The position numbers and the translations under genes are program-made. This document shows positions 33,505-41,929 of a stretch of 64,000 nt of DNA, piece by piece (within the stretch, counting starts at the first letter, position 1; every line of letters starts with the position of its first letter). The notes below the pieces were generated by a model that was not told the origin of the DNA, ran no database searches, and worked only from the letters and a program-made list of their open reading frames with translations. This DNA comes from an uncultured Olsenella sp. (GTDB taxonomy: Bacteria; Actinomycetota; Coriobacteriia; Coriobacteriales; Atopobiaceae): assembly GCA_949290055.1 (NCBI GenBank), contig CASEQJ010000001.1:62001-126000 (forward strand). Reading direction: 5' to 3'.

Positions 33505-34791
33505 CTACGAGAACGTGAGATCCTCGGCCGAGGTGGCGTCGAGCCAGGCTATGTAGGTATTGGGGTAGTGGCTCGCCAGCAGCTGGCCCGCGTCCACGCC
33601 GATGCACGCCTGCGCGAGCGCCGCGAGCCCGGCCGGCGAGAAGAGTTCGTCGAGACTCGAGACGTGCGCCGTCACGCCCGAGACGAGCGCCTCCGCCGTC
33701 GCCTGGTCCTCCGGCGCCACGGGGCAGTCGGCGCCCATGGACGCGCGGTAGGACGCGCGCATGCCCTCCGTCAGCGCACCGTCGTCCGTCTTGGGCAGCC
33801 AGACGTCGGTGCCGTAGCGCTGGTAGCCCCACTGCGCGGGCGGCAGCATGGTCACCACGTCGGACGGGTTGAGGACGTTGAATATGTTGTCGTAGCGGGC
33901 GTCGCGCGCGTCCGCCGCCGAGGTGCAGTTGGGCGTCGCGAACCCGTAGGCGCGCACGGACTCGGCCGAGGCAATCGCGCCCCCGTCGTCCACGTAGCTT
34001 GCAAGCAGCGTCGCCACGGCGGCCCCGCGGCTGTGCCCGCAGAAGAGGTAGGTCCTCTCCACGCCCGGCTCCTGTGACGCGCGCTCCTCGAGGTCGGCCA
34101 CGATCTCCTCGGCCGCGAGCGTAAATCCCAGGTGATCGCCCTCGCCGCCCTCGTCCGTCGCGTCCTCAATCTTGGCGTTGGAGAGCCACTCGGAACCATA
34201 CGACCCACGCACCACGACGACCGTGAGCAGCTTCTCCTCGCCGGTCTGCGACGAGCGCACGTGCTTGGTCGCCAGCGTATAGGCGACCACGTCCGTGCCG
34301 TCGAGAATGCCGAGCACCTCGTCGAGCACCTCGCTGCGGTAGCGGTAGGAAGCGGTTGAGACCTCCTCGAAGCCCAGCTCGGCAAAGGCGTGCTCGGCGT
34401 AGGCCGGCGAGGAGGAGCCCTGCTGGTAGTAGGCGCTCTCGGCGTTGGCGACGGCGGAGAGCACCGCGCAGGTGTGCGCGAGGTCGTGGTTGTAGGTCGT
34501 GGAGTCCTGGAAGAACCAGTCGTCGTCCCAAGAGACCTCGGAAGAGACCTGGTGTCCGTCTGCCGAGAAGAGCGCGGCGTAGTCAACCTGCGCGACAAAG
34601 GGGCCCTCGCGGCGCTCGACGACGAGCTCCGGGGCCGTGACGGCGTTCGTGCCGCTCACGCGCTCGAGCCTGCGCGCGTGCAGGACCGCGGCGCCGGCAA
34701 GCGTGGCGCTGTCCGCAAGCGCAACGATCACGAGCAGGGCGAGAAGCGCCCGGCGCCCGCGACCGCGTCGCTCTTCTCGGCGTCTGAACAT
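33505..34791 (-). CDS. membrane-anchored class 3 lipase-like hydrolase
   Basis: 428 residues. A basic N-terminus and one hydrophobic helix (about 15-38) form a signal anchor, so the enzyme faces outwards. It has the nucleophile elbow GHSRG, the Asp in NPSDVVTMLP and the likely catalytic His in SHYPNTYIAW near the C-terminus, as in fungal-type class 3 lipases. The substrate is unknown (lipid or ester). The GGGAGGGG ribosome-binding site lies in the 3' arm of a strong hairpin (34797-34833), so translation may be controlled. Confidence 0.82.
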   Translation of the reverse strand: MFRRREERRGRGRRALLALLVIVALADSATLAGAAVLHARRLERVSGTNAVTAPELVVERREGPFVAQVDYAALFSADGHQVSSEVSWDDDWFFQDSTTYNHDLAHTCAVLSAVANAESAYYQQGSSSPAYAEHAFAELGFEEVSTASYRYRSEVLDEVLGILDGTDVVAYTLATKHVRSSQTGEEKLLTVVVVRGSYGSEWLSNAKIEDATDEGGEGDHLGFTLAAEEIVADLEERASQEPGVERTYLFCGHSRGAAVATLLASYVDDGGAIASAESVRAYGFATPNCTSAADARDARYDNIFNVLNPSDVVTMLPPAQWGYQRYGTDVWLPKTDDGALTEGMRASYRASMGADCPVAPEDQATAEALVSGVTAHVSSLDELFSPAGLAALAQACIGVDAGQLLASHYPNTYIAWLDATSAEDLTFS

Positions 34792-34796
34792 GAGAA

Positions 34797-34833
34797 CCCC
34801 TCCCGGTCGATGAGGACATCATACCGGGAGGGG
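34797..34833 (-). promoter_or_regulatory. hairpin covering the lipase ribosome-binding site
   Basis: On the minus strand, CCCCTCCCGGT pairs perfectly with ACCGGGAGGGG (11 bp), and an inner ATGA/TCAT helix extends it. The 3' arm contains the GGGAGGGG used by the lipase gene, whose ATG follows five bases later. There is no T-run, so this is either a translation-blocking structure or a Rho-assisted end of the agaS-nagA transcript. Confidence 0.6.
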
Positions 34834-34885
34834 GACGCTTTCAGGGGCTCTCTACGAAACGTGACGAAACCCTAAGGTGCCCTCG

Positions 34886-36052
34886 CTACTTGACGAGGGT
34901 GCCGCCGACGTAGGTGGCGGCGAGCGTCATGTCGGCGTTGAAGACCGTGAGGTCCGCGTCGCGGCCGGGCTTTATGAAGCCAAAGCGCTCCTCAATGTGC
35001 GCGGAGCGCGCGGCGACCTCGGTGGCCATGCGAATGGCCTGCTCGGCGGTCACGATCTGCCAGTCAACCATGTTCTTGACGCCCTCGGCGAGCGTAAGGA
35101 CGGAGCCCGCGATAGAGCCCGTGGTGCCGTCCTCGAGGCGCAGGTAGCACAGGCCGTCCTTCATGACGACGGGCAGGCCGCCGGACATGTACTCGCCCTC
35201 GGGCATGCCGCCGCAGCCAAGGCAGTCGGTGATCAGGACCGTGTGGTCCCAGCCCTTGGCGTCCACGAGCGCCTTCACCGCACCGGGGACGACGTGGCGG
35301 CCGTCGCAGATAATCTCGGCGTAGGTACCGTTGGTCGTCATGGCAGCGCCCACGACGCCCGGGTCGCGGTGGTGCAGGCCGCGCTGGCCGTTGTAGGTGT
35401 GGACAAAGCAGCTGGCGCCGGCGTTGACGGCGGCGAGGGCCTCGTCGTAGTGGGCGTCGGAGTGGCCGATGCAGGTCACGACGTCACGCTCGTCGAGAGC
35501 GGCGCAGTACTCGCACGCGCCGTTCTTCTCGGCAGCAAGCGCGCTCTTGACGATGCGGCCGCCGGCCTTCTCCTGCCAGGAGTCGAAGATCTCGACGCTG
35601 GGGTCGATCAGGTAGACGGGGTTCTGGGCGCCCACGTGGGCCTCGGTGAAGAACGGGCCCTCGAGGTATATGCCGCCAATGCGGGCGCCGACGAAGGACT
35701 CGTCGCGGCCCTCGTCGGCAGCGGCGATCGCGGCGCAGGAGTCCGCGACCTGCTCGACGGACTCGGTGAAGGTCGAGGGCAGCCAGCAGGTGGTGCCGCG
35801 ACGGGCGAGCTCGACGCTCGAGGCGTCGATGCCGGCAGGGTCACGGTCGGTGGTCGCGTGGTTGAAGAAGCCGTGAATGTGCGTGTCCACGAGGCCCGGG
35901 CCCACGATGCAGCCCGTGAGGTCGTGAATCTCGCAGTCGGGGGTCTCCTCGGACCAGCAGACGAACTTGCCCTCGGCTATCGTGAGGTAGCCGCCCCGCA
36001 TGGTGGCGCCGGGCAGGACGAACCTGTCGGCCTTTATGGCAAACGTGCTCAT
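34886..36052 (-). CDS. nagA: N-acetylglucosamine/galactosamine-6-phosphate deacetylase (NagA/AgaA)
   Basis: 388 residues, amidohydrolase fold. DTHIHGFF supplies the first metal His pair, LEGPFF the Glu and IGHSDAH a metal His; FVHTYNGQRG, ICDGRHV and ITDCLGCGGMPEGEY complete the active site. It removes acetate from GlcNAc-6-P or GalNAc-6-P in the cytoplasm. The neighbouring agaS and mannose-family PTS favour GalNAc-6-P (AgaA); the sequence alone does not decide. It follows agaS by 38 bases in the same operon. Confidence 0.88.
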   Translation of the reverse strand: MSTFAIKADRFVLPGATMRGGYLTIAEGKFVCWSEETPDCEIHDLTGCIVGPGLVDTHIHGFFNHATTDRDPAGIDASSVELARRGTTCWLPSTFTESVEQVADSCAAIAAADEGRDESFVGARIGGIYLEGPFFTEAHVGAQNPVYLIDPSVEIFDSWQEKAGGRIVKSALAAEKNGACEYCAALDERDVVTCIGHSDAHYDEALAAVNAGASCFVHTYNGQRGLHHRDPGVVGAAMTTNGTYAEIICDGRHVVPGAVKALVDAKGWDHTVLITDCLGCGGMPEGEYMSGGLPVVMKDGLCYLRLEDGTTGSIAGSVLTLAEGVKNMVDWQIVTAEQAIRMATEVAARSAHIEERFGFIKPGRDADLTVFNADMTLAATYVGGTLVK

Positions 36053-36090
36053 TGCGTGCTCCTTAGTGGGTCAGGTAACCCGTACGTGAA

Positions 36091-37257
36091 CTACGCCTCG
36101 AAGGGGTGAATCGTGACGCCCTTGACCACGCGGTTGACGGTGCCGGTGGGGCTCGGCGTGTCGGGCGTGTTGCCCACGCGCACGGAGTTGAGCAGCGAGA
36201 CCGTCTGCGCGACCATGACGAACGGCAGCGCGAGGTAGCCCTCGGGCAGCGCGTCGTAGCCGGTAAAGGTGAAGGACTCGCCCTCAAAGACCGGGCCGCA
36301 GTCCTGCTGGACGGCAATGGTCTTCTGCGCGATCTTGTCGCCGCCAATCTCGTTCAGAATGTCGAGGTCGTACTGGCGGGTGTACTCGTCGTTGTTCATG
36401 AAGACAAAGACCAGGGTCTTGTCGTCGACGAAGGACTTGGGCCCGTGACGGTAGCCCATGGAGCTGTCCCAGGAGGTGGCCACGAGCCCGTGGGCGAGCT
36501 CGAGGATCTTGAGCTGGCTCTCCTGGGCGAGGCCCACGAAGGAACCGGAGCCGAGGTAGGTCACGCGGTTGAAGTCGCCGGCCAGGAAGGCGGCAACCTC
36601 GTCCTCGCGCGCGACGACCTCCTCGCCCATCTTCGCGATCTGCTCGACCCAGGCTGCCTTCTCCTCGAGGGAGGCAGTGTCGAAGATAAGCGTGGTGAGC
36701 AGCGTCATGCAGCTGTAGGAGCCGGTCATGGCGAAGCCCTTGTCGTTGGCGCGCGGAATGAGCAGCGTGAGCGCGCGCGGGTCGTCGGCGGACTCGACGG
36801 CGAGCTTGCCCTCGGGAGCGCAGGTAATGTTGAGGAAGCGGACGTTCTTCACGAACTTTCCGGCAACCTCGACGGCGGCCAGGGACTCGGGGCTGTTGCC
36901 GGAGCGCGCGAAGGAGACGAGCAGCGTGGGCTCGTCGGGGTTCAGGAAGTCACGCGGGGCGGAGACTATGTCGGTCGTCGCGATCGGCTTGAAGTCGTAG
37001 AGCGAGCGGTCGCCGGCGCGACGCAGGTACGGCGCGGCGGTGTCGCCGACGTAGTCGGAGGTGCCGGCGCCGGTGAAGACGACGGAGAGGCGGCCCTCGC
37101 CCATGGCGCGGGCGTCGGCGAGAAACGCGGTGATCGCGTCGAGGTTGGTCTTGTAGATCTCGAGGGTGTCCCTCCACAGCTCGGGCTGCTGCTTGATCTC
37201 TGCGGTGGTGATCTGCGCCCCCATAGAGGTGAGGGTCTCCACGTCCTTCTCGAACAT
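36091..37257 (-). CDS. agaS: AgaS family sugar isomerase/deaminase (SIS domains)
   Basis: 388 residues with two SIS domains. The first has FTGAGTSDYVGD and SFARSGNSPES (about 60-130). The second has YLGSGSFVGLAQES and MGYRHGPKSFVDD. This matches AgaS-type proteins, which convert galactosamine-6-phosphate to tagatose-6-phosphate with release of ammonia. It lies between gntR and nagA with short gaps. The ATG has AAGGGAG upstream. Confidence 0.9.
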   Translation of the reverse strand: MFEKDVETLTSMGAQITTAEIKQQPELWRDTLEIYKTNLDAITAFLADARAMGEGRLSVVFTGAGTSDYVGDTAAPYLRRAGDRSLYDFKPIATTDIVSAPRDFLNPDEPTLLVSFARSGNSPESLAAVEVAGKFVKNVRFLNITCAPEGKLAVESADDPRALTLLIPRANDKGFAMTGSYSCMTLLTTLIFDTASLEEKAAWVEQIAKMGEEVVAREDEVAAFLAGDFNRVTYLGSGSFVGLAQESQLKILELAHGLVATSWDSSMGYRHGPKSFVDDKTLVFVFMNNDEYTRQYDLDILNEIGGDKIAQKTIAVQQDCGPVFEGESFTFTGYDALPEGYLALPFVMVAQTVSLLNSVRVGNTPDTPSPTGTVNRVVKGVTIHPFEA

Positions 37258-37284
37258 ACTTGCTCCCTTCCCTAGGCGTAACGC

Positions 37285-38013
37285 CTAACTCCTGACGTGA
37301 GTGACCTTGTATTTGAACTGGTCGGCGCGGGCCACGCTGTGCGTGTACTCGACGACCATGTTCTTGACGTTGTAGGTGGTGCGCACGAGCTCAAGCACCG
37401 GCGCGCCCTCTGAAATGCCCAGCTCAAGGGCGTCGGAGCCACGCGCAATGCTCGCGTAGAACTCTTCCTCGGCCAGCTTGATCTTCTCGCCGTAGTCCTG
37501 CTCCATGATGTCGTAGAGGGGCTTGCTGGAGACGACGGCCTTCGTGAGGCCAAAGAACTCACCGGCCGGCAGGTAGGTCTGCTCGACCATCATCGGGACC
37601 TCGTCGGCAAGGCGAAGCCGGCGCATGCGAAAGACCGTCTCGCCCAGGCGGAGCCTCAGGTGCTCGGCGACCGTCTTGGTCGCCTCGACCGCCTTGAAGT
37701 CGAGGATCACCGTCTTGGGGACGCGTCCCATGCCGCGCATTTGCTCGGTGAAGCTGTAGGCGCCCATGAGGTTGGTGGCCTCGCGCGCGGAGTCGGAGAC
37801 GAAGGTCCCCTTGCCGTGCCGACGGGTGATCAGCCCCATGGTCTCGAGCTCCTTCAGGGCGAGACGAACCGTGGTGCGCGAGAGTCCGTAGCGCTCCGAG
37901 AGGTCGCGCTCGGAGGGCAGCAGGTCACCCGGCTCCATCTCGTTCTCAATCTTCTCGCGAAGAAGGTCAACGAGCTGATCGTAGAGCGGCTGTTTTCTCG
38001 TAACGGTTGCCAT
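37285..38013 (-). CDS. GntR/HutC family regulator (UTRA domain)
   Basis: 242 residues. The N-terminal winged helix (LLPSERDLSERYGLSRTTVR, about 30-60, then GLITRRHGKGTFV) is followed by a UTRA ligand-binding domain (about 95-235, with RRLRLADEVPMMVEQTYLP). This is the DasR/NagR/YvoA type that senses amino-sugar phosphates. It is the first gene of the agaS-nagA operon, so it probably controls itself and the PTS operon. The TGGT-N4-ACCA site at 41444-41455 is a candidate operator. I chose ATG at 38013, where the HTH domain begins. Confidence 0.9.
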   Translation of the reverse strand: MATVTRKQPLYDQLVDLLREKIENEMEPGDLLPSERDLSERYGLSRTTVRLALKELETMGLITRRHGKGTFVSDSAREATNLMGAYSFTEQMRGMGRVPKTVILDFKAVEATKTVAEHLRLRLGETVFRMRRLRLADEVPMMVEQTYLPAGEFFGLTKAVVSSKPLYDIMEQDYGEKIKLAEEEFYASIARGSDALELGISEGAPVLELVRTTYNVKNMVVEYTHSVARADQFKYKVTHVRS

Positions 38014-38117
38014 GCGCCCCCTTTCGCTCGTCGTCGATATGCCCAGAGCGCGAGACGGACTCCTCCGTTGGGGCATCTGCCCCGCGCAGTCCAAACATAC
38101 CCGGTGCCAGGAGAGAA

Positions 38118-38148
38118 GGGAGGCGCGTGGAGAACCCACGCGCCTCCC
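38118..38148 (-). terminator. terminator of the mannose-family PTS operon
   Basis: GGGAGGCGCGTGG (38118-38130) pairs with CCACGCGCCTCCC (38136-38148) with a 5-base loop. On the minus strand it is followed by TTCTCTCC. It begins 19 bases past the IID stop. Confidence 0.75.
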
Positions 38149-38166
38149 AAGGTGGCTAGCTTTCGC

Positions 38167-39243
38167 TTACCAAATGCTCGGCCAGATGCCGCAGCCGGAG
38201 CCCAGGATGCCGATGACCAGGAGCAGGATGATGCCCTTGATCGGGGTGAAGTTGTGCTTCGCAAAGAGGAAGTACAGCAGCATGACGAGCGCCAGCGGAA
38301 CGAGCTTGGGCATGACGGAGTCGAGCGTGGACGCCACGGAGTACTCAACCGGGGACTCGGTGACGGTGCCATAGGTGACCTGGCTCATGCCGTTGCCGAG
38401 GTCGACAATGCCGGTGGTGACAGCGTTGCCGTCAGCGTCGGCGGCGGTGAGCGGGTTGCCGTCCATGTCGGTCATGGCGAGGGTACCAGCGTCGGCAGAC
38501 TCGGTGTCAACGGCGAGGTCGGCGAAGTTCTCGGCCTCCTCGTTGGACACGACGACGGTGGTGGCGGCGAGGCCACGGGTGGTGCCGTTCGGGATCGTGA
38601 GGTTGATCTGGGTGGCACCCATGGTGACGGTCAGAGCGCCGACGACGAACACGCCGAGGATGGAGGCGGCACGCGTAAACGCCTGCATGTTGGCGGTAAG
38701 GGCGTCAATGGCGCTCGTACCGACCTTGTAGGACCAGTTCATGAGGCCGAAGCGGCAGGCGAACTGGGCCGCGTTGAAGATCACCAGGAAGATGATCGGG
38801 GCAATGATGTTGCCCTCGAGGGCCATGTTCGAGGTGATGCCGGCCGTGATCGGCACGAGCGTCAGCCAGAACAGGGCGTCGCCGATGCCGCCGAGCGGGG
38901 AGGCCGCGGAAATGCGGACGGCGCGAATGGTCTGGGTGTCAACCTTGTTCTGCTCGAGGGAGAGAACAATGCCCATGACGAAGGTCACCAGGAACGGGTG
39001 CGTGTTGATGAAGTCCAGGTTGTGGTACATCGACGCCGCGAGGTCGTTCTTGTTGGTGTGGACCTTCTCGAGGCCGGGGATCATGGCGAAGAGCCAGCCG
39101 CCGGACTGCATGGTCTCGTAGTTGAACGAGGACTGGAGCCAGCAGGAGCGCAGAGCCATGCGGTTCAGCGTCTTCTGGTCAACGTTGGGAGCCGGAGTCA
39201 GGTCCTCGTAGCGCTCCGGGACAACGAACTCGTTAGATGCCAT
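38167..39243 (-). CDS. PTS mannose/GalNAc-family EIID with an unusual insert
   Basis: 358 residues. The N-terminal SCWLQSSFNYETMQSGGW and the SAASPLGGIGDALFW motif are typical of the mannose-family IID membrane subunit. Most members have about 270-300 residues. Here about 80-100 extra residues, rich in Asp, Thr, Ala and Gly (roughly 205-300), sit before the last membrane helix. The ATG at 39243 overlaps the end of IIC by 11 bases and has GGAGGTGA upstream. With IIC it forms the sugar channel. Confidence 0.88.
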   Translation of the reverse strand: MASNEFVVPERYEDLTPAPNVDQKTLNRMALRSCWLQSSFNYETMQSGGWLFAMIPGLEKVHTNKNDLAASMYHNLDFINTHPFLVTFVMGIVLSLEQNKVDTQTIRAVRISAASPLGGIGDALFWLTLVPITAGITSNMALEGNIIAPIIFLVIFNAAQFACRFGLMNWSYKVGTSAIDALTANMQAFTRAASILGVFVVGALTVTMGATQINLTIPNGTTRGLAATTVVVSNEEAENFADLAVDTESADAGTLAMTDMDGNPLTAADADGNAVTTGIVDLGNGMSQVTYGTVTESPVEYSVASTLDSVMPKLVPLALVMLLYFLFAKHNFTPIKGIILLLVIGILGSGCGIWPSIW

Positions 39244-40033
39244 CTTCCATGTCACCTCCGTCAGCGACAGCGCCCTTCAGCTCGGTCTGCTGCTGGAAGT
39301 CCCAGAAGGCAATGCCGAAGCCGATGAGGGTCAGGATGAGCAGGGCAGGGCCAGCGATGGCCTCGATGTTGGTCGCGATGAGGGCAAGGCCGAAGCCCAT
39401 GAAGAAGAAGCCCCACATGTCGCGGCTCATCATGATCTTGAGCAGGATGGCGAAGCCGACGAACTTCATCATGTTGCCCGCCTGGGACAGACCGGTGTTG
39501 AGCCACTCGGGAATGGCGTCGACGACCTGCTGGCCAACGGCGAGGCCGGCAATGAAGAACAGGGTCACGATGACGGCGAAGATCAGGCCGAGAATGACCT
39601 CGGAGACGATCGTCCACTTCGTAATGCCCTTGGTATCAGCCTTCTCGGCGCACCCGCGGAAGAACTCGAGGAGCGGAGCACGGAGCGTGAAGAACAGCGT
39701 CACGCCGTACTGACCAAGCATCGCGAACGGAATGGCCGTGGCGACCGCAAGGTTGGGATCCATGTTCTCGAGCGTGCAGGCGAAGATGGCCGCCATGATG
39801 CCGCCGATGACGGCGTTGGGCGGCTGCGCACCACCAATCGGCATGTTACCGATGGTCATGAGCTGATACGTACCACCGACGACGAGGCCAAGCTCGACGT
39901 TGCCGAGAATGGCACCCACGATGGGACCGGTCACGATCGGCTGATACAGCGACTCCAGGAAGTCGAACTGGTCGATAGCCGCGATGAACGTGACGATGAA
40001 GATAAGTGCAATCTGAATGGCACCAACTTCCAT
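39233..40033 (-). CDS. PTS mannose/GalNAc-family EIIC
   Basis: 266 residues and highly hydrophobic. The typical IIC-man pattern is present: FDFLESLYQPIVTGPIVGAI, then NVELGLVVGGTYQLM and IGGAQPPNAVIGGI. It is the translocating membrane subunit; substrate choice (mannose, GalNAc, galactosamine) cannot be read from the sequence. It is followed by IID with an 11-base overlap. The ATG has GGAGGGG upstream. Confidence 0.92.
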   Translation of the reverse strand: MEVGAIQIALIFIVTFIAAIDQFDFLESLYQPIVTGPIVGAILGNVELGLVVGGTYQLMTIGNMPIGGAQPPNAVIGGIMAAIFACTLENMDPNLAVATAIPFAMLGQYGVTLFFTLRAPLLEFFRGCAEKADTKGITKWTIVSEVILGLIFAVIVTLFFIAGLAVGQQVVDAIPEWLNTGLSQAGNMMKFVGFAILLKIMMSRDMWGFFFMGFGLALIATNIEAIAGPALLILTLIGFGIAFWDFQQQTELKGAVADGGDMEDGI

Positions 40034-40054
40034 CTTATGCCCCTCCTTTCAGTT

Positions 40055-40068
40055 GTCTTTATAAAGAC
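40055..40068. repeat. 14-bp perfect palindrome between EIIB and EIIC genes
   Basis: GTCTTTATAAAGAC, 18 bases upstream of the EIIC ribosome-binding site region. It could be an mRNA stem or a protein site inside the operon; nothing more can be said. Confidence 0.35.
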
Positions 40069-40118
40069 GGTTGCGTTTCGTGCACGGCGGCGCCGCGCAC
40101 CAAGAACCCTGTGGTCGC

Positions 40119-40601
40119 TTACGAGAAAAGCTTGTTGACGTCCTCGACCGGCGTACTCGGGACACGCCTGATCTCCAGCTCGACCCCCCTTTCCTGAAGC
40201 TCGCGGAAAGCGGCAACATCCTCGTCGCTCACAGCGACCGAAGTGGCGACCTGACGCTTTCCCTCAGCCATGTGCATGTTGCCAATGTTGACCTTCTTGA
40301 TGGGCACGCCGCCCTTGACGAGCGTGAGCACATCTTCAGGGTTCTCACAGATAATGAAGATCTTCTGCTTGGGCGAGGCCTTGCCAATGATCTCAATGGT
40401 GTGCTGGAGCGAGAAGAACCTGGTGGCGACACCGGTGGGGGCAGCCATCTTCATGAGGTTCTGACGCATGGTGTTGGTGGAGACCTCGTCGTTGGCAACG
40501 AGAATCAGGTTGGCGCCAATGGTGGAGTTCCACTGGGTGGCAACCTGGCCGTGAATGAGACGGTTGTCGATGCGGGTGAGGAGAATGTTGGGCTCTGCCA
40601 T
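40119..40601 (-). CDS. PTS mannose/GalNAc-family EIIB
   Basis: 160 residues, full length for the family. The phosphorylated His lies in RIDNRLIHGQVATQW near residue 17. It receives phosphate from IIA and passes it to the sugar during uptake. It is cytoplasmic. The ATG has AAGGGA upstream. It sits between the yajC-like gene and IIC. Confidence 0.93.
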   Translation of the reverse strand: MAEPNILLTRIDNRLIHGQVATQWNSTIGANLILVANDEVSTNTMRQNLMKMAAPTGVATRFFSLQHTIEIIGKASPKQKIFIICENPEDVLTLVKGGVPIKKVNIGNMHMAEGKRQVATSVAVSDEDVAAFRELQERGVELEIRRVPSTPVEDVNKLFS

Positions 40602-40690
40602 CTTTATCCCTTTCTTTCTCTTGCCTTCACTTGTGCCGAGTCTTGTAAACGCAAAGGGGACGCCCCCCTCCGCGGCACTGCCTTAGTCGG

Positions 40691-40975
40691 TTAGTCGATC
40701 TCCTGGATCGCGTAGCGCGAGACGTCGAGCGTGGCGCCGGAGCGGACCTTGACCGCCACACGGTCGCCGTCGATCTCCTTGACGGTGCCAAAGATCCCGC
40801 CGCCAAACATGACCTCCTGGCCAGGGGCGAGCTCCTTGTGCACCTTCTCGAAGTACTGGCGCTTCTTGCGCATCTTAAGGTACGACCAAATCGTGAACAC
40901 AAGTCCCATGAGGACGAGGAACGCGAGAAGGACGACGGAGGACGCCAGGACGTTGTCGAGGAAGTTCTCCGGCAT
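40691..40975 (-). CDS. YajC-like protein inside the PTS operon
   Basis: 94 residues: one N-terminal membrane helix (about 10-32), a basic stretch (KMRKKRQYFEKVH) and the YajC-type beta domain (GQEVMFGGGIFGTVKEIDGD). Similar yajC paralogues occur inside Aga/hyaluronate-type PTS operons of Gram-positive bacteria. This may therefore be a PTS-linked paralogue and not the Sec subunit. Its ATG overlaps the stop of IIA by one base (TAATG). Confidence 0.85.
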   Translation of the reverse strand: MPENFLDNVLASSVVLLAFLVLMGLVFTIWSYLKMRKKRQYFEKVHKELAPGQEVMFGGGIFGTVKEIDGDRVAVKVRSGATLDVSRYAIQEID

Positions 40976-41409
40976 TAGATTCCGTCACCGTCCTCGGGCT
41001 CGTCGTCGGCTGCGGTCTCCAGGACCGGGGCGGCAATGCCCATTTGCCCGATCTCAACGGCGGTCTGAACGAGCTCCTCGGCGGTGGTGGCGTCGGTGCG
41101 CAGGGACATGCACTCGAGCAGCATGGGCAGGTTGACGCCCGTGACCACGCGCACGCCCGGAATGGTGGCGCCCGCCATCATGGACTGGTTGAACGGAGTG
41201 CCGCCCATGAGGTCGCAGAAGACGACGACCTCGCCGCACTTCTCGGCCATATCGGCAATGGCGCCGGAGATCTTGGCGGGGTACTCGCCCGCCTCCTCCT
41301 CAAGGAAGGTGACGACGGCGAAGTCCTGCTGCGGGCCTCCCACCATCTCGAGAGCCGCACCAACGCCCTCGGCGAAGATGCCATGACCCGTGAGGATGCA
41401 TCCGACCAT
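40975..41409 (-). CDS. PTS mannose/GalNAc-family EIIA
   Basis: 144 residues. The phosphorylated His is in ILTGHGIFAEG near residue 9, and the family motif VVFCDLMGGTPFNQ is present. It receives phosphate from HPr. It is the first gene of the IIA-YajC-IIB-IIC-IID operon. The acidic C-terminal tail is short, so it is a stand-alone IIA. The ATG has AAAGGAG upstream. Confidence 0.93.
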   Translation of the reverse strand: MVGCILTGHGIFAEGVGAALEMVGGPQQDFAVVTFLEEEAGEYPAKISGAIADMAEKCGEVVVFCDLMGGTPFNQSMMAGATIPGVRVVTGVNLPMLLECMSLRTDATTAEELVQTAVEIGQMGIAAPVLETAADDEPEDGDGI

Positions 41410-41929
41410 TGCGCGCTCCTTTGTTCAGGCTGCTTCAGTTAACTGGTTACTACCATAAGCCTTGGTAACCCACTTTAGCCGATTTCGCACACTTTCCCTC
41501 CACGATTCCTGCAAACATGGTGGATACGCCGCTTATCGTTCCATTTCTACCGTTCACGGCAAATTTAGTCGTTTACCTGCTAATTGCCAGCTTTGTTTGG
41601 TAGCCAAAACACGACTCGAAGGGGCTTTTCTCCCTTTTTCTCTTTTTTCTTCTTATGTTTTGACTCTTCACATTTTTCTTTCACTGGTATTAGTTTCAGG
41701 GTACCTTGCAGAGTCCAGTATTTCCCTGAGCTGCGAATTGTTTCACATAGCGTGAAGCGTTTTGGGCTGTCGGGTCGCGCGCGGGTACGCGTCGGTGCGA
41801 AAAAACCCAAAAACGCAAGCAATCGAAACTGAGACCGTTCCCTTTTTTCTCGCGCGCCACACTTTCACGTGGAAGATAAGATTCTGGGGAACGTCTCGCG
41901 TCCCCGTCTCACAGTCAAAAGGAGTCCCC
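41410..41929. promoter_or_regulatory. AT-rich divergent control region between the PTS operon and the kinase gene
   Basis: 520 bases between divergent operons, markedly more AT-rich than the rest of the window, with T-rich runs at 41627-41690. It contains a DasR/NagR-like operator next to the IIA start. Short open frames on both strands lack ribosome-binding sites and family similarity and were not called. Confidence 0.6.
41441..41457. promoter_or_regulatory. candidate GntR/HutC (dre-like) operator
   Basis: TGGTTACTACCA (41444-41455) has the TGGT-N4-ACCA architecture of DasR/NagR/YvoA sites (consensus TGGTCTAGACCA). It lies 32 bases upstream of the IIA start codon, where bound repressor would block transcription. 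The likely ligand is the GntR/UTRA protein encoded at 37285-38013. Confidence 0.5.

Noticed and set aside
41580..41832. Short open frames on both strands in the AT-rich PTS/kinase gap
   Set aside because: Lys- or Phe-rich products with no ribosome-binding site and no family likeness; the DNA looks like a control region.
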